Shown: one piece after another, positions 37,801-45,967 of the stretch | Layout: the number at the start of each line of letters is the position of its first letter | Position numbering within the stretch: the stretch's first letter is position 1 | Assembly: GCA_964572225.1 (NCBI GenBank) | Contig: CAZNFR010000004.1 | Coordinates: forward strand, 9,339 to 73,338 | Source of the DNA: CAZNFR01 sp964572225 | Lineage (GTDB): Bacteria > Bacteroidota > Bacteroidia > Bacteroidales > GCA-2748055 | DNA length: 64,000 nucleotides | Direction: 5' to 3' | Position numbers and translations under genes: made by a program | The notes under the pieces: model-generated | Told to the model about the DNA's origin: nothing | Databases searched by the model: none | Seen by the model: the letters and a program-made list of their open reading frames with translations, nothing else

Positions 37801-38781
37801 AACGGGAAAATCGAATTGTTTAAGTCGGCCGTAACCGTCGATTATCTTCAGACCCGATACAGCTTCACCCAGGAATTCAATATCCGGAACAATAATATTG
37901 AGTTTCGTGAATTTGAGATCTATGACTCGGAGGGCAACCGGGCTGTAGCCAATGGAAATATTAACAGCCAGTATTTCAAGGATATGAATTTCAATATCCA
38001 GATGGAAACCGATAATTTCACTTTTCTGAATACCGAATCCAAAGACAATGACCTTTTTTACGGAAAAGTAGTGGCCGGTGGGGTTATCAGGCTTACCGGT
38101 CCGGCGAATAACCTGCTTATAGATATAACCTCATCAACAACAGGCAGTTCTGTATTCCATATTCCTCTTTACGGTGTAGAAGAGGCCAATGAAACCGATT
38201 TCATCCAATTTGTAAACACAGGTCCGGAACCGGATGAGGAAAAAACTTCCAGGCATGAGGTGGATATGAAGGGTCTTCGGATGAATTTCAATCTTGAGGT
38301 CACACCCGATGCACAGGTCCAATTGATATTCGATCCCAAGATCGGGGACATTATGAAGGCCCGGGGAAAAGGCAATCTGAATCTGTCCATCACTCCCCTG
38401 GGAGAGTTTGAGATCTATGGGGGTATGACTCTGCAGAGCGGAGACTATCTGTTTACCCTTCAGAATGTGATCAACAAGCATTTTAAGATTCAAAGCGGAA
38501 CCATAAACTGGAACGGGGATCCGGCCGATGCGAACATCAACATCAATGCCGTTTATTCCCTGAAAACCTCTGTTTATCCCCTGGCGCCCGAGCCTAATGA
38601 ACAACTAAAGAAAAGGATCCCAGTGGAGTGTCAGATTAAACTCACCGGGAAGCTTGAAAACCCCACTATCAGGCCGGATATTGTCCTTCCTACGGCCGAC
38701 CAGGAAACACGGAACATTGTGAGCAACAGCATAAATACCGACGAGGAACTTATGAAGCAGTTCTCTGCTGGTAATCAATAA
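34867..38781 (+). CDS. tamB: TamB-like translocation/assembly protein, main part (non-ATG start, frameshifted near the end)
   Basis: The open frame begins after a stop at 34855. The only start consistent with an N-terminal membrane anchor is ATC at 34867 (KKFYKIQLITLLVLISIPA then VGLLFLQNQ); a TTG at 34936 would remove the anchor. About 1300 residues of DUF490/AsmA-type beta-taco repeats follow, and the DUF490 core is visible in the last 300 residues (GGMTLQSGDYLFTLQNV). It should span the periplasm and move phospholipids or beta-barrel proteins to the outer membrane. The frame stops at 38781, but the normal TamB C-terminus continues in another frame, so the gene is broken by a frameshift at about 38761-38765. 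Confidence 0.8.
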   Translation: MKKFYKIQLITLLVLISIPAVGLLFLQNQTIQNKLTRYVTRELSSNLGTNISIENISITFFNRYQISNLYVEDLNGDSLLFSEKTKITIKSLNLKENIFNIRSISLDNASIHLIQQPEGGINLSFIIDKLKNPDKPKKGGSSLNFHRIALDNSRFRLSDPDGEKSGRGIDFKSLDINDLDITVNKMSIEEGEVRFDIRRLEFIESSGFTLNNLRTEMLISGKDLHFNNLFISTPYSAISANVIDFDFRSFQDFSDYLFKVDNEFNLRSSSVSFIDLSYFAPSLGTFTETFRISGLIKGSISDLSAKEIILDYNDHTRLEGSFNIIGLPDIRQTFMHYDVKSFRTNTRDLRNIKFPGQGKLDIPDMMDQLGTITYKGKFTGYLDDFVAYGKFGSDLGVISSDLMLKPDTAGSFRYRGQIETRSFSLGMLFPEEKILGGITLSANVDGSLQDGNISADLEAVVDSIYLNKYTYRNIDIRGKLDQSMFDGSLDISDPNIEMEFLGAINFSADDPVFDFTADVSRLRPYQLHMIDSIPSAYASFLMEANFSGAHPDSIDGELILVNSLFRKDEEEIRINNFKVISDLKKDDRSIQVQSDLLDAEISGNFEIISLGKSLNNFMATYIPAIAGTAPDSLFDDKNEIDFTFHLKNFEQITQFFTPEYSISNDSYFAGFYNPRENLVEFTGNIEKLKIKNNQFEDLLLISTASEDKYDFTAMSGNYVMGENLSLNNLVLNTTVIQDTLYSDINWSNYSTPKYQGNLNFETILHPDHLVNQKNIEIWIRPSNIIFNDTIWEINGDRIIIDSSYISVDSFQIANQKQLLLIDGRVSGNPDDQLSVRLRDLDMSVLNNFTAENGIKLQGSISGSANLKDPFHQPVFLSDLTMYDVSMNGESFGEGKLTAKWNNRDRNIDILFSANRARTEIIHLEGIYSPLSSELDLDFSFEKINLATFSSFTRDFLTRPSGLTTGNFKISGKLNQPLVNGKIELFKSAVTVDYLQTRYSFTQEFNIRNNNIEFREFEIYDSEGNRAVANGNINSQYFKDMNFNIQMETDNFTFLNTESKDNDLFYGKVVAGGVIRLTGPANNLLIDITSSTTGSSVFHIPLYGVEEANETDFIQFVNTGPEPDEEKTSRHEVDMKGLRMNFNLEVTPDAQVQLIFDPKIGDIMKARGKGNLNLSITPLGEFEIYGGMTLQSGDYLFTLQNVINKHFKIQSGTINWNGDPADANININAVYSLKTSVYPLAPEPNEQLKKRIPVECQIKLTGKLENPTIRPDIVLPTADQETRNIVSNSINTDEELMKQFSAGNQ

Positions 38782-39319
38782 TTTCTATTCCGAACAACTG
38801 CTGGCAGGATCCTCTGCCGGAGGTTCGGGCGCAGGGGTTGCAGGTGTGGCTACCAGCGAACTTCTGTCCAATCAGCTCAGCCATTGGCTTTCTCAGATCA
38901 GTCAGGATTTCGACATCGGACTCAATTACCGGCCCGGCGATCAGATAACCAGCAATGAGCTTGAGGTAGCCTTAAGCACCCAGATCCTGAATGACCGGAT
39001 CACCATAAACGGGAACCTCGACTTAGGAGGAGAAACCCCGACTACCACCACAACCAAAACCAACAGTATAGTGGGTGACTTTGATATTGATTTTCAGCTC
39101 ACGGAAAACGGAAAGCTTCATCTCAAGGCTTTCAATCGGACCAACGATAACCTGATCTTTCAGACTTCACCCTATACCCAGGGTGTGGGAGTCTTCTACA
39201 GGGAGGATTTTAACAGCTTTGGGGAGTTGATTCGAAGATACAGGGATGCCTTAGTACGACTGTTCACCCGTGAAGAAAAAAAGAAAGTGGAAAGAGAAGA
39301 TACTGCTTCGGCAGAATAG
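38762..39319 (+). CDS. TamB-like protein, C-terminal fragment after frameshift
   Basis: The frame reads SLLVINNFYSEQLLAG, then a Gly/Ser-rich SAGGSGAGVAGVATSELLS, LSQISQDFDIGLNYRPGDQ and YTQGVGVFYREDF, which is the conserved end of the Bacteroidota TamB/DUF490 protein. It lies in the +1 frame relative to the upstream part and overlaps its stop. It has no start codon of its own at 38762 and would not be made separately, so it should be read as the remainder of tamB. The deletion probably occurred in a CT-rich run (TTCTCTGCTG), where loss of two or five bases would explain the shift. Confidence 0.8.
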   Translation, partial: SLLVINNFYSEQLLAGSSAGGSGAGVAGVATSELLSNQLSHWLSQISQDFDIGLNYRPGDQITSNELEVALSTQILNDRITINGNLDLGGETPTTTTTKTNSIVGDFDIDFQLTENGKLHLKAFNRTNDNLIFQTSPYTQGVGVFYREDFNSFGELIRRYRDALVRLFTREEKKKVEREDTASAE

Positions 39320-39433
39320 TGGAAAAACGGTTCCAAGACCGGATCATCCAGGTTTTAATTTATTATTTTTCAGCAGTATAGAACTTTTTAATCCCTGTGG
39401 ATAATACAACCGGCGTTATCCCGTTTTTTTTTA

Positions 39434-39441
39434 TATATTCG
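39434..39441 (+). promoter_or_regulatory. Near-consensus -7 box of the ExbB operon
   Basis: TATATTCG matches TAnnTTTG at all but one position, 16 bases before the ATG at 39458. Confidence 0.4.
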
Positions 39442-39457
39442 CTCAAAATTGAAAGTA

Positions 39458-40144
39458 ATGAATCTACTCACCATTCTTCAGGTCGTTACGACTGAAACCA
39501 CCGAAATGACATCCACCGGTACTTCCGAAGAAAATTTTATGTCGCTCGTTATGAAAGGAGGCTGGGTCATGATCCCCATCGTGATCCTCTCCATTGTGGC
39601 TGTTTACATTTTCTTTGAACGGTATTTTGCGATCAAGAAAGCACAAAAAGTGGATATCAATTTTATGAACCGGATCCGGGATTATATGATGGACGGGAAG
39701 ATTGACGCAGCAAAATCCCTCTGCCTGTCGACCGAAAACCCGGTGGCAAGAATGATCGAAAAAGGGATAAGCCGGGTGGGAAGACCGCTGAACGATGTTA
39801 CTGCAGCCATTGAGAATGTGGGCAGACTGGAAATATACAAACTGGAGAAGGGACTGCCTACCCTGGCAACGGTTTCCGGTGGAGCTCCCATGATCGGTTT
39901 TCTGGGAACCGTGATCGGAATGGTCCAGGCATTTATGGAAATGTCCACTTCCGGAAATAATATCAACGTTTCCCAGTTGTCTCAGGGGATTTACACCGCA
40001 CTGATCACTACGGTTGCCGGTCTGATCGTCGGGATCATCGCGTATTTTGCCTACAACACCCTGGTGGCCAAGGTTGAAAAAGTGGTGAATAACCTGGAAG
40101 CCAGTACGACCGAGTTTATGGACCTTCTGAACGAACCTGCCTGA
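39458..40144 (+). CDS. exbB: MotA/TolQ/ExbB proton-channel protein
   Basis: 228 residues from ATG at 39458; a TTG nine bases upstream would add three residues, but the -7 box spacing fits the ATG better. Three membrane spans are visible (about residues 34-53, 150-170 and 190-210), with the conserved ATVSGGAPMIGFLGTVIGM and TALITTVAGLIVGIIAYFAYN of the family. It is the first gene of an operon with two ExbD proteins and a TonB-like protein, and forms the inner-membrane motor that energises TonB receptors. Confidence 0.93.
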   Translation: MNLLTILQVVTTETTEMTSTGTSEENFMSLVMKGGWVMIPIVILSIVAVYIFFERYFAIKKAQKVDINFMNRIRDYMMDGKIDAAKSLCLSTENPVARMIEKGISRVGRPLNDVTAAIENVGRLEIYKLEKGLPTLATVSGGAPMIGFLGTVIGMVQAFMEMSTSGNNINVSQLSQGIYTALITTVAGLIVGIIAYFAYNTLVAKVEKVVNNLEASTTEFMDLLNEPA

Positions 40145-40149
40145 CCACT

Positions 40150-40542
40150 ATGGCACTGAGATCCAGAAATAAGGCCAATGTTAATTTCAGCATGTCGGGA
40201 ATGACCGACATTGTTTTCCTGTTGTTGATCTTTTTCATGCTCACTTCCACCCTGATCGCACCCAATGCCCTGAAAATGCTCTTTCCGCAAATAGGGCAAA
40301 CCGTGGTCACGGAAAGGGATATCCCGGTGGTGGAGATCCGGCAGGACGGACAGGTTGCACTGGATGGCAGGATTATTGCTTTTGACAATCTGGAAACCCT
40401 CTTGTTAACCCGGTTGCAAAATGACCCCGAGCCCACGGTAACCTTTATAATCCAGGGAAAAACAACCCTCAAGGAAACCGTCAAAGTGATGAATGTGGCT
40501 GCCAAAAACAATATTAAAGTCGTAATCAAAGAAGAAGGCTGA
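40150..40542 (+). CDS. exbD: ExbD/TolR biopolymer transport protein, first copy
   Basis: 130 residues, one membrane span near the N-terminus containing MTDIVFLLLIFFMLTS with the essential Asp, and a periplasmic domain. It lies five bases after exbB and its stop overlaps the start of the second ExbD. Residues 15-36 are identical to those of the second copy, so the two probably form a heteromeric part of the motor. Confidence 0.92.
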   Translation: MALRSRNKANVNFSMSGMTDIVFLLLIFFMLTSTLIAPNALKMLFPQIGQTVVTERDIPVVEIRQDGQVALDGRIIAFDNLETLLLTRLQNDPEPTVTFIIQGKTTLKETVKVMNVAAKNNIKVVIKEEG

Positions 40543-40934
40543 TGGCTATTGCTTCAAGACATAAAAGAAATATCAATTTTGCCATGTCGGGAATGACCGA
40601 CATCGTTTTTCTTTTGCTGATCTTCTTCATGCTCACATCAACCCTGATCGTGCCCGGAGCATTGAATGTGACCCTTCCTCAAAGTAACAACCAGACCATT
40701 GCCAACCCGGAGATCAACGTTTCCATCTCCAACGATCAAAAATATTATATTGACGGGGAAGAAGTGGCCTATATGGATATGGAGTCCCGGCTCAACGAAA
40801 TGCTGAGCGGAGCAGAGGCTCCGACCATCCGTCTGAATGCGGATGAGAATCTGGTCTGGGATCAGATTTTACAGTTTATCGAACTGGCAAAAAGAAACCG
40901 TTATCGCGTTATTCTCGGTACGCGGCCAATGTGA
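40542..40934 (+). CDS. exbD: ExbD/TolR biopolymer transport protein, second copy
   Basis: 130 residues with the same arrangement and the same conserved Asp as the first ExbD, but a different periplasmic domain (SNNQTIANPEINVSISNDQK, GEEVAYMDME). It overlaps the previous stop by one base and is followed by the TonB-like gene seven bases later. Tandem ExbD genes are common in Bacteroidota; the division of labour between the two is unknown. Confidence 0.92.
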   Translation: MAIASRHKRNINFAMSGMTDIVFLLLIFFMLTSTLIVPGALNVTLPQSNNQTIANPEINVSISNDQKYYIDGEEVAYMDMESRLNEMLSGAEAPTIRLNADENLVWDQILQFIELAKRNRYRVILGTRPM

Positions 40935-40940
40935 AAAATT

Positions 40941-41822
40941 ATGAATTTAAACCGGAACGGAATCATAGGAACCACCGCCTTTCATTTGGCGATCTTAATT
41001 ATCCTGATCTTCTTCGGGTTCAGTTTTCCTGATCCACCCCCGGAGGAGGAAGGAATCCTGGTAAATTTTGGTACCGACGAAACCGGTTTTGGTCCGGTTG
41101 AGCCTGCCGGGGATCCGGTTCAGGGAGGAAATGATCCCGTTCAGGTCGAAGATCAGGGAGAAGACATCCTGCCCGTTACCGAGTCGGTACCGGCAACCAC
41201 ACCACCCACTGCGGCTTCCAATCCGGTGGAAGAGGCCCAGGACTTTGAAGAATCGCCGGTCAAAGAAAACAAACCCACCCCCGAAAAGATCCGCAGAGCC
41301 GAACAGGAAAGGCAAAGGCAGGCGGAACTGGAACGCCAGCGCCAGGCCGAACTTGAAAAACAACGCCAGGAGGAAGAAAGAAGAAGACAGGCTGCCCGTC
41401 TACAGCAAATGGGCGAATCTGCCTTTGGAAATAAAGGGACCGGCAATACCGAAGGCTCCGAAGGAATCACCCAGGGAAGCGGAAACCAGGGAAGCATTGC
41501 CGGCGATCCTAACTCTGATAATTACCAGCAGGGTGGCGGACTGGGGAATGGGATTTCTTACGGACTCGGAGACAGAAAGGTAAGAGGGACTCTGCCCGAG
41601 CCCCTGCTCACGGGATGCGTGGTTTCCAGCAGGATTGAGATTCAGGTTCGAATTGATGTTGATAGTGAAGGGAACATTGTTGGAGATCCCAGTGTAATGA
41701 ATGCTACCTACCAGGATCAATGCATTTATGATGCAGTCTTAAGAGCCGCCCGTTCGGCTAAATTCTCGAAATCTGATAATTTCAGACAAAGGGGATGGAT
41801 AAAATACATCATCGAACCTTAA
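40941..41822 (+). CDS. TonB-like energy transducer
   Basis: 293 residues. A single N-terminal membrane span (TTAFHLAILIILIFFGFSF) is followed by a Pro/Glu-rich segment, a Glu/Gln/Arg-rich coiled region (AEQERQRQAELERQRQ), a Gly-rich linker and a C-terminal domain (about residues 215-293) with the TonB-like IEIQVRIDVDSEGNIV and VLRAARSAKF. The C-terminus contacts the TonB boxes of receptors such as the one at 3948-6593. It is the last gene of the operon. Confidence 0.88.
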   Translation: MNLNRNGIIGTTAFHLAILIILIFFGFSFPDPPPEEEGILVNFGTDETGFGPVEPAGDPVQGGNDPVQVEDQGEDILPVTESVPATTPPTAASNPVEEAQDFEESPVKENKPTPEKIRRAEQERQRQAELERQRQAELEKQRQEEERRRQAARLQQMGESAFGNKGTGNTEGSEGITQGSGNQGSIAGDPNSDNYQQGGGLGNGISYGLGDRKVRGTLPEPLLTGCVVSSRIEIQVRIDVDSEGNIVGDPSVMNATYQDQCIYDAVLRAARSAKFSKSDNFRQRGWIKYIIEP

Positions 41823-41842
41823 TCCCAGGAATAACCCCATCC

Positions 41843-42592
41843 CTAAAAAACATTCAGTAACTTTAAGGAAGATACAAGGACGGTAACCAGCAATAGGAGA
41901 CGGACAAATCCCGGTCCTTTTTTCACGGCTGTTTTTGCTCCGACCAGGGCACCCAGCATGTTTCCTGCAGAAAGGATGAATCCGTAAACGAAGTTTACCT
42001 GATCGTTCCAGATAAACACGGCCAGGGCAAAAGCTGTGTAGCACAGAATGATGAATACTTTGAGCGCGTTGGCCCTTAATAGGTCGTACCCTGCACCCAG
42101 CACCAGACCTGAGAGAAGAAAAAACCCCACTCCTGCCTGGATAAAACCACCATAGGCACCGATAAGAAAGAAGACCAGGATCCTGAGAGGTCTTGAAAGC
42201 GCCGGTTTTTCCTTTTGTTTCTTCAACCAGCTGGAAGGTTTGAGCAAGAGGAAAAAGAACATAAAGAGGAGTAGTCCGCCTATAGTCCTTTCCATAATCA
42301 CCTCGTTAAGGTCCACTGCAATGAATGCCCCTGCAATGGATCCTGCAATGGCCGGGAGGATAAGATCGTGGGCCGATTTCGTTTCGAGGACCTTTTGTTT
42401 TCTGAAGCTGCTGCTTCCCACCACGTTTTGCAAAAGAATGGCTATACGGTTGGTCCCGTTGGCCACGTTGGCCGGGAGTCCAAGAAACATGAGCAGGGGA
42501 AGCGTAATCAGAGAGCCGCTCCCCGCCACGGTATTAATAAATCCGGCGAGAAATCCGGCGGCAATCAGAGCCGGGTAGATATACCATTCCAT
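41843..42592 (-). CDS. Sulfite exporter TauE/SafE family membrane protein
   Basis: 249 residues with about eight membrane spans and the two family halves, beginning with AAGFLAGFINTVAGSGSLI and later SGLVLGAGYDLLRA. It transports an organosulfur or sulfite-like anion, but the substrate is unknown. It is convergent with the ExbB operon, 20 bases away, and lies 12 bases downstream of glyA in the same direction. Confidence 0.9.
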   Translation of the reverse strand: MEWYIYPALIAAGFLAGFINTVAGSGSLITLPLLMFLGLPANVANGTNRIAILLQNVVGSSSFRKQKVLETKSAHDLILPAIAGSIAGAFIAVDLNEVIMERTIGGLLLFMFFFLLLKPSSWLKKQKEKPALSRPLRILVFFLIGAYGGFIQAGVGFFLLSGLVLGAGYDLLRANALKVFIILCYTAFALAVFIWNDQVNFVYGFILSAGNMLGALVGAKTAVKKGPGFVRLLLLVTVLVSSLKLLNVF

Positions 42593-42604
42593 GGTTAAAG
42601 CAGG

Positions 42605-43881
42605 TCAGGAGAACATTGGGTAATCCTTCATCATAGAATTCACCTTATCTTTAATGCGGTCGATTAAGGTACTGTTATCAATGTTAAGAATTATCTCATC
42701 CATGTATTCCACGATTTCGGGGATCAGATTTTCTTTCACCCCCCGGGTTGTCAGGGCAGCGGTCCCCAGCCTTATGCCCGAAGTCTGAAAGGGCGAGCGG
42801 GAATCGAAAGGAACCATATTTTTATTGATGGTAATATCGGCTTCCACCAGGGTGTTTTCAACCTGTTTCCCGGTAACATCCTCCACCTTGGGCCGAAGAT
42901 CGATGAGCATGGAATGATTGTCGGTGCCGTCCGAAACCACCTTATAACCTCTGTTCATGAACTCCTTAGCCATAACTCGCGCATTCTTTCTCACCTGTTC
43001 CTGGTACTCAGCAAAACCGGGCTGAAGCGCTTCGGCAAAAGCTACTGCCTTGGCCGCAATGATATGTTCCAGGGGACCACCCTGAATGCCCGGGAAAACA
43101 GCGGAATTTAGCAGGGCAGACATCATTTGGGTCTCTCCTTTCCGGGTTTTCTTCCCAAAAGGATTCTCAAAATCCTTTCCCATAAGGATTATACCTCCAC
43201 GGGGACCCCGAAGGGTTTTGTGGGTGGTGGAAGTGACGATGTGGGCGTATTCCAGGGGATTTTTCAGGAGGCCCGCCGCGATAAGTCCGGCAGGGTGCGC
43301 CATGTCTACCAGAAAAATAGCTCCCACCTGGTCCGCAATCTCCCTCATCCTTTTGTAATCCCAGTCGCGGGAGTATGCAGAGGCCCCTCCGATAATCATT
43401 TTGGGTTTTTCTTTCAAAGCGATTTCTTCCATTTTGTCGTAATCCAACAATCCGGTATTTTCGTCAAGACCATAGGAAATGGCATTATACAGAATTCCCG
43501 AACTGTTTACCGGGGAACCATGAGAAAGGTGTCCGNNNNNNNNNNGTCCAATCCCATAAATGTATCACCAGGTTCAAGGCAGACCAGGAAAACCGCCATA
43601 TTCGCCTGTGCTCCGGAGTGAGGCTGAACGTTGGCATATTCAGCATTATAGAGTTCCTTAAGCCGGTCGATCGCAAGCTGTTCGGAAAGATCGACGATTT
43701 CGCATCCTCCGTAATACCTTTTTCCCGGGTAACCTTCTGCATATTTATTGGTAAGACAGGAGCCCATGGCCTCGAGGACGTGGGGACTCACAAAATTTTC
43801 CGAGGCGATCAGTTCAATGCCTCTTTTTTGACGTTGTGCTTCCTGTTCAATCAGATCGAAAATTTGAGTATCCCTGTACAT
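42605..43881 (-). CDS. glyA: Serine hydroxymethyltransferase, interrupted by an assembly gap
   Basis: The protein runs from MYRDTQIFDLIEQEAQRQ to YPMFS. The PLP-binding motif STTHKTLRGPRGG and ASENFVSP, NKYAEGYPGKRYYGG and HSGAQANMAVF are all present, so the enzyme should convert serine and tetrahydrofolate to glycine and methylene-tetrahydrofolate. Ten N at 43536-43545 fall between GDTFMGLD and GHLSHGSPVN. In the family this segment is GLD-LSHG-GHLSHGSPVN, which needs eleven unknown bases rather than ten, so the apparent frameshift comes from the gap size and not from a mutation. A hairpin and an imperfect TACCTTTA box lie upstream. Confidence 0.9.
43536..43545. other. Assembly gap of ten N inside glyA
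   Basis: A run of exactly ten N, a conventional placeholder. The flanking glyA sequence implies about eleven real bases, encoding L-S/A-H-G with the base that follows. Confidence 0.98.
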
Positions 43882-43930
43882 AGTGTAGTTTATTTTTAAA
43901 GGTAAAGTTAGCGAATTTTCCCTGTCATAA

Positions 43931-43958
43931 TCCCGGACGAGCGAATTTTGGTCCGGGA
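43931..43958 (-). repeat. Hairpin between the ClC gene and glyA
   Basis: A perfect 8-bp inverted repeat TCCCGGAC/GTCCGGGA with a 12-base loop. It lies after the stop of the ClC gene and 50 bases before the glyA start on the minus strand. No T run follows, so it could be a leader-RNA structure of glyA, an RNA-processing site or a weak terminator. Confidence 0.5.
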
Positions 43959-43994
43959 AACATGCAAAACAGGAACATGAGGTTGAAAAGTATT

Positions 43995-45767
43995 CTATTC
44001 ATCGGAGAATTGTTTCAGCATCTGTCTGTAGGATGAAAATACCCTGGCCCTGGAAACAAAACCCACATATTTCCCTTCCTTAAGAACGGCGATGTTATAC
44101 CGGCCGCTGTCATGAAATTTTTGGGCCACCTTTTCCATGGGTTCCTCCACCTCAATGGTATTTTCCGGCATAAACATAAGGTCACTTACATAGGTATTAT
44201 CATAACGATCCTGGTCAAACATGATATGCCTTATATCATCAAGCTTTACAATTCCCTGGAAGTAGCCTTCATCATCGACCACCGGAAAAATATTCCTCTT
44301 ACTGTTTTTGATGGTTTTCACCAAGTCGCCCAGTTTGTCGTCCGGTCTGACTTTACTAAAATTTTTCTCGATGAGTTCTGAAACCTTCATCAGCAGAAGG
44401 ATGTTTTTGTCCTTGTCGTGTGTCATGAGCTCTCCCCTGCGGGCAAGCTGAACGGTGTAGACAGAATTTTTCTCAAAGAGTCTGACGGTAGCATAGGAAA
44501 TGGTGGAGGCAATCATCAATCCCATAAATAACTCGTGTCCGCCGGTCAGCTCTGCGATAAGGAAGATGGATGTGAGGGGAGCATGGATGACCCCGGCGAT
44601 CACTCCGGCCATACCCACCAGGGCAAAATTACTGATCGAGATATCTCCACCCAGCTGATTTACCAGCAAGGCAAAAAACAAACCCGCATTCACCCCGGTG
44701 AAAAGGGAGGGAGCAAAGATCCCTCCAATCCCGCCTGCTGCAAAAGTCAGCGTGGTTGCAATGGCTTTAAAGCTGATAGTCAGGAACAGGAAAAGAAGAG
44801 CGAACCATATATTCTGACCCAATTGCTCATAAATTGTATCGTGAAACAACCAGCTAAGATCACCGTGCAGAGCCTGGTTTACTTCTTCATACCCTTCACC
44901 GTATAGAGAAGGGAGAAAGAAAATGATGATGCCCAGCATTCCACCCCCCAGAATAAGCCTTTTGTATTGGGATTTGATCTTATAGAAGCGGCCGGTAATG
45001 AAATTATATACCCGGGTGAAATACACGGAAATGAATCCGGTGAATATTCCGAGGAGGATATAAAGATGGATGTCCGAGAGTTGAAATGCCTCCTGGATTT
45101 CGAAAGCATAGAGAACATTTTGTCCAGTGAAAAAATAAGAAGTAAGGGCTGCGGTGGCAGAAGCAATCAGCAGGGGTATCAGACTCCAGATTGACAGATC
45201 GAGCATGATCACTTCCATAGCAAAGACGATGGCAGCAATGGGTGCTTTAAAAATGGCCGACATGGCACCTGCACAGGCGCAGGCAAGCAGGAGGATAACC
45301 TCTTTGTAACTTAATTTAAGAACCTTCCCGATATTGGAACCAATGGCAGCTCCGGTGGCAACGGTGGGCCCTTCCAGTCCGACCGATCCCCCGAAACCTA
45401 CGGTAAGGGCACTGGTGATTATGGATGAGTATAAATTATGACTCCGGATCTTTCCGTTGTTTTTCGATATTGCAAACAGTACGCTGGGAATCCCGTGGCC
45501 TACAGGCCGGCGGTTTATGTATTTAATAAACAGGATGGTGAGGAGTATCCCTGCCAGGGGAAAAATGAAATACAGGTAATTCTGAAAATCCCCCGCAATA
45601 CCTTCGGTCAGTATTTCTTTTATGAAATGAACGAGGTTTTTGATCACAACCGCAGATATGCCCACGGCAAGACCTACGAGGGCAGCCAGCAGATAAATAA
45701 ATTGCCTTTGCTTCAAGTACCTGGTTCTAAAATATATAAGACGACTAAAGAAGCGGGATTTCTTCAT
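43995..45767 (-). CDS. ClC chloride channel/antiporter with CBS domains
   Basis: 590 residues. The ClC core (about 1-430) has the selectivity motifs GHGIPSVLF, GSVGLEGPTVATGAAIGS with the external gating Glu (about residue 130) and GGIGGIFAPSLFTG. Two CBS domains follow (about 450-590), with GYFQGIVKLDDIR and NIAVLKEGKYVGFVSR. The gating Glu suggests an H+/Cl- antiporter, but the sequence does not settle this. It has its own -7 box right upstream. Confidence 0.93.
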   Translation of the reverse strand: MKKSRFFSRLIYFRTRYLKQRQFIYLLAALVGLAVGISAVVIKNLVHFIKEILTEGIAGDFQNYLYFIFPLAGILLTILFIKYINRRPVGHGIPSVLFAISKNNGKIRSHNLYSSIITSALTVGFGGSVGLEGPTVATGAAIGSNIGKVLKLSYKEVILLLACACAGAMSAIFKAPIAAIVFAMEVIMLDLSIWSLIPLLIASATAALTSYFFTGQNVLYAFEIQEAFQLSDIHLYILLGIFTGFISVYFTRVYNFITGRFYKIKSQYKRLILGGGMLGIIIFFLPSLYGEGYEEVNQALHGDLSWLFHDTIYEQLGQNIWFALLFLFLTISFKAIATTLTFAAGGIGGIFAPSLFTGVNAGLFFALLVNQLGGDISISNFALVGMAGVIAGVIHAPLTSIFLIAELTGGHELFMGLMIASTISYATVRLFEKNSVYTVQLARRGELMTHDKDKNILLLMKVSELIEKNFSKVRPDDKLGDLVKTIKNSKRNIFPVVDDEGYFQGIVKLDDIRHIMFDQDRYDNTYVSDLMFMPENTIEVEEPMEKVAQKFHDSGRYNIAVLKEGKYVGFVSRARVFSSYRQMLKQFSDE

Positions 45768-45774
45768 AACCTGA

Positions 45775-45782
45775 CAAAAGTA
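45775..45782 (-). promoter_or_regulatory. TAnnTTTG -7 box of the ClC gene
   Basis: The minus strand reads TACTTTTG, only 7 bases before the ATG at 45767, so the transcript would be almost leaderless if this box is used. Confidence 0.4.
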
Positions 45783-45905
45783 ATATAATCGGTCTTGAGA
45801 TGAAATTTAATACTTGTCTTTTTACCTGTGTATCCGTGAAAAATTTCCGGGAATGAAAAAAACCGACCCTGCAACTGCACCGTCAAGCCTTACCCGCTTT
45901 GGAAT

Positions 45906-45913
45906 TATATTTG
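45906..45913 (+). promoter_or_regulatory. TAnnTTTG -7 box of the CHU_C protein gene
   Basis: TATATTTG lies 54 bases before the ATG at 45968. The 200-base stretch 45768-45967 otherwise contains no coding frame. Confidence 0.45.
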
Positions 45914-45967
45914 TGAATATGCAACTAAAATCGGGCTTTCACGTTCTATATTCTAGAGTTAGCAAGC

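Noticed and set aside
41300..41400. Repetitive CAGG/GAAC-like sequence
   Set aside because: It is the codon-level repeat of the Gln/Glu/Arg-rich linker in the TonB-like protein, not a DNA repeat element.
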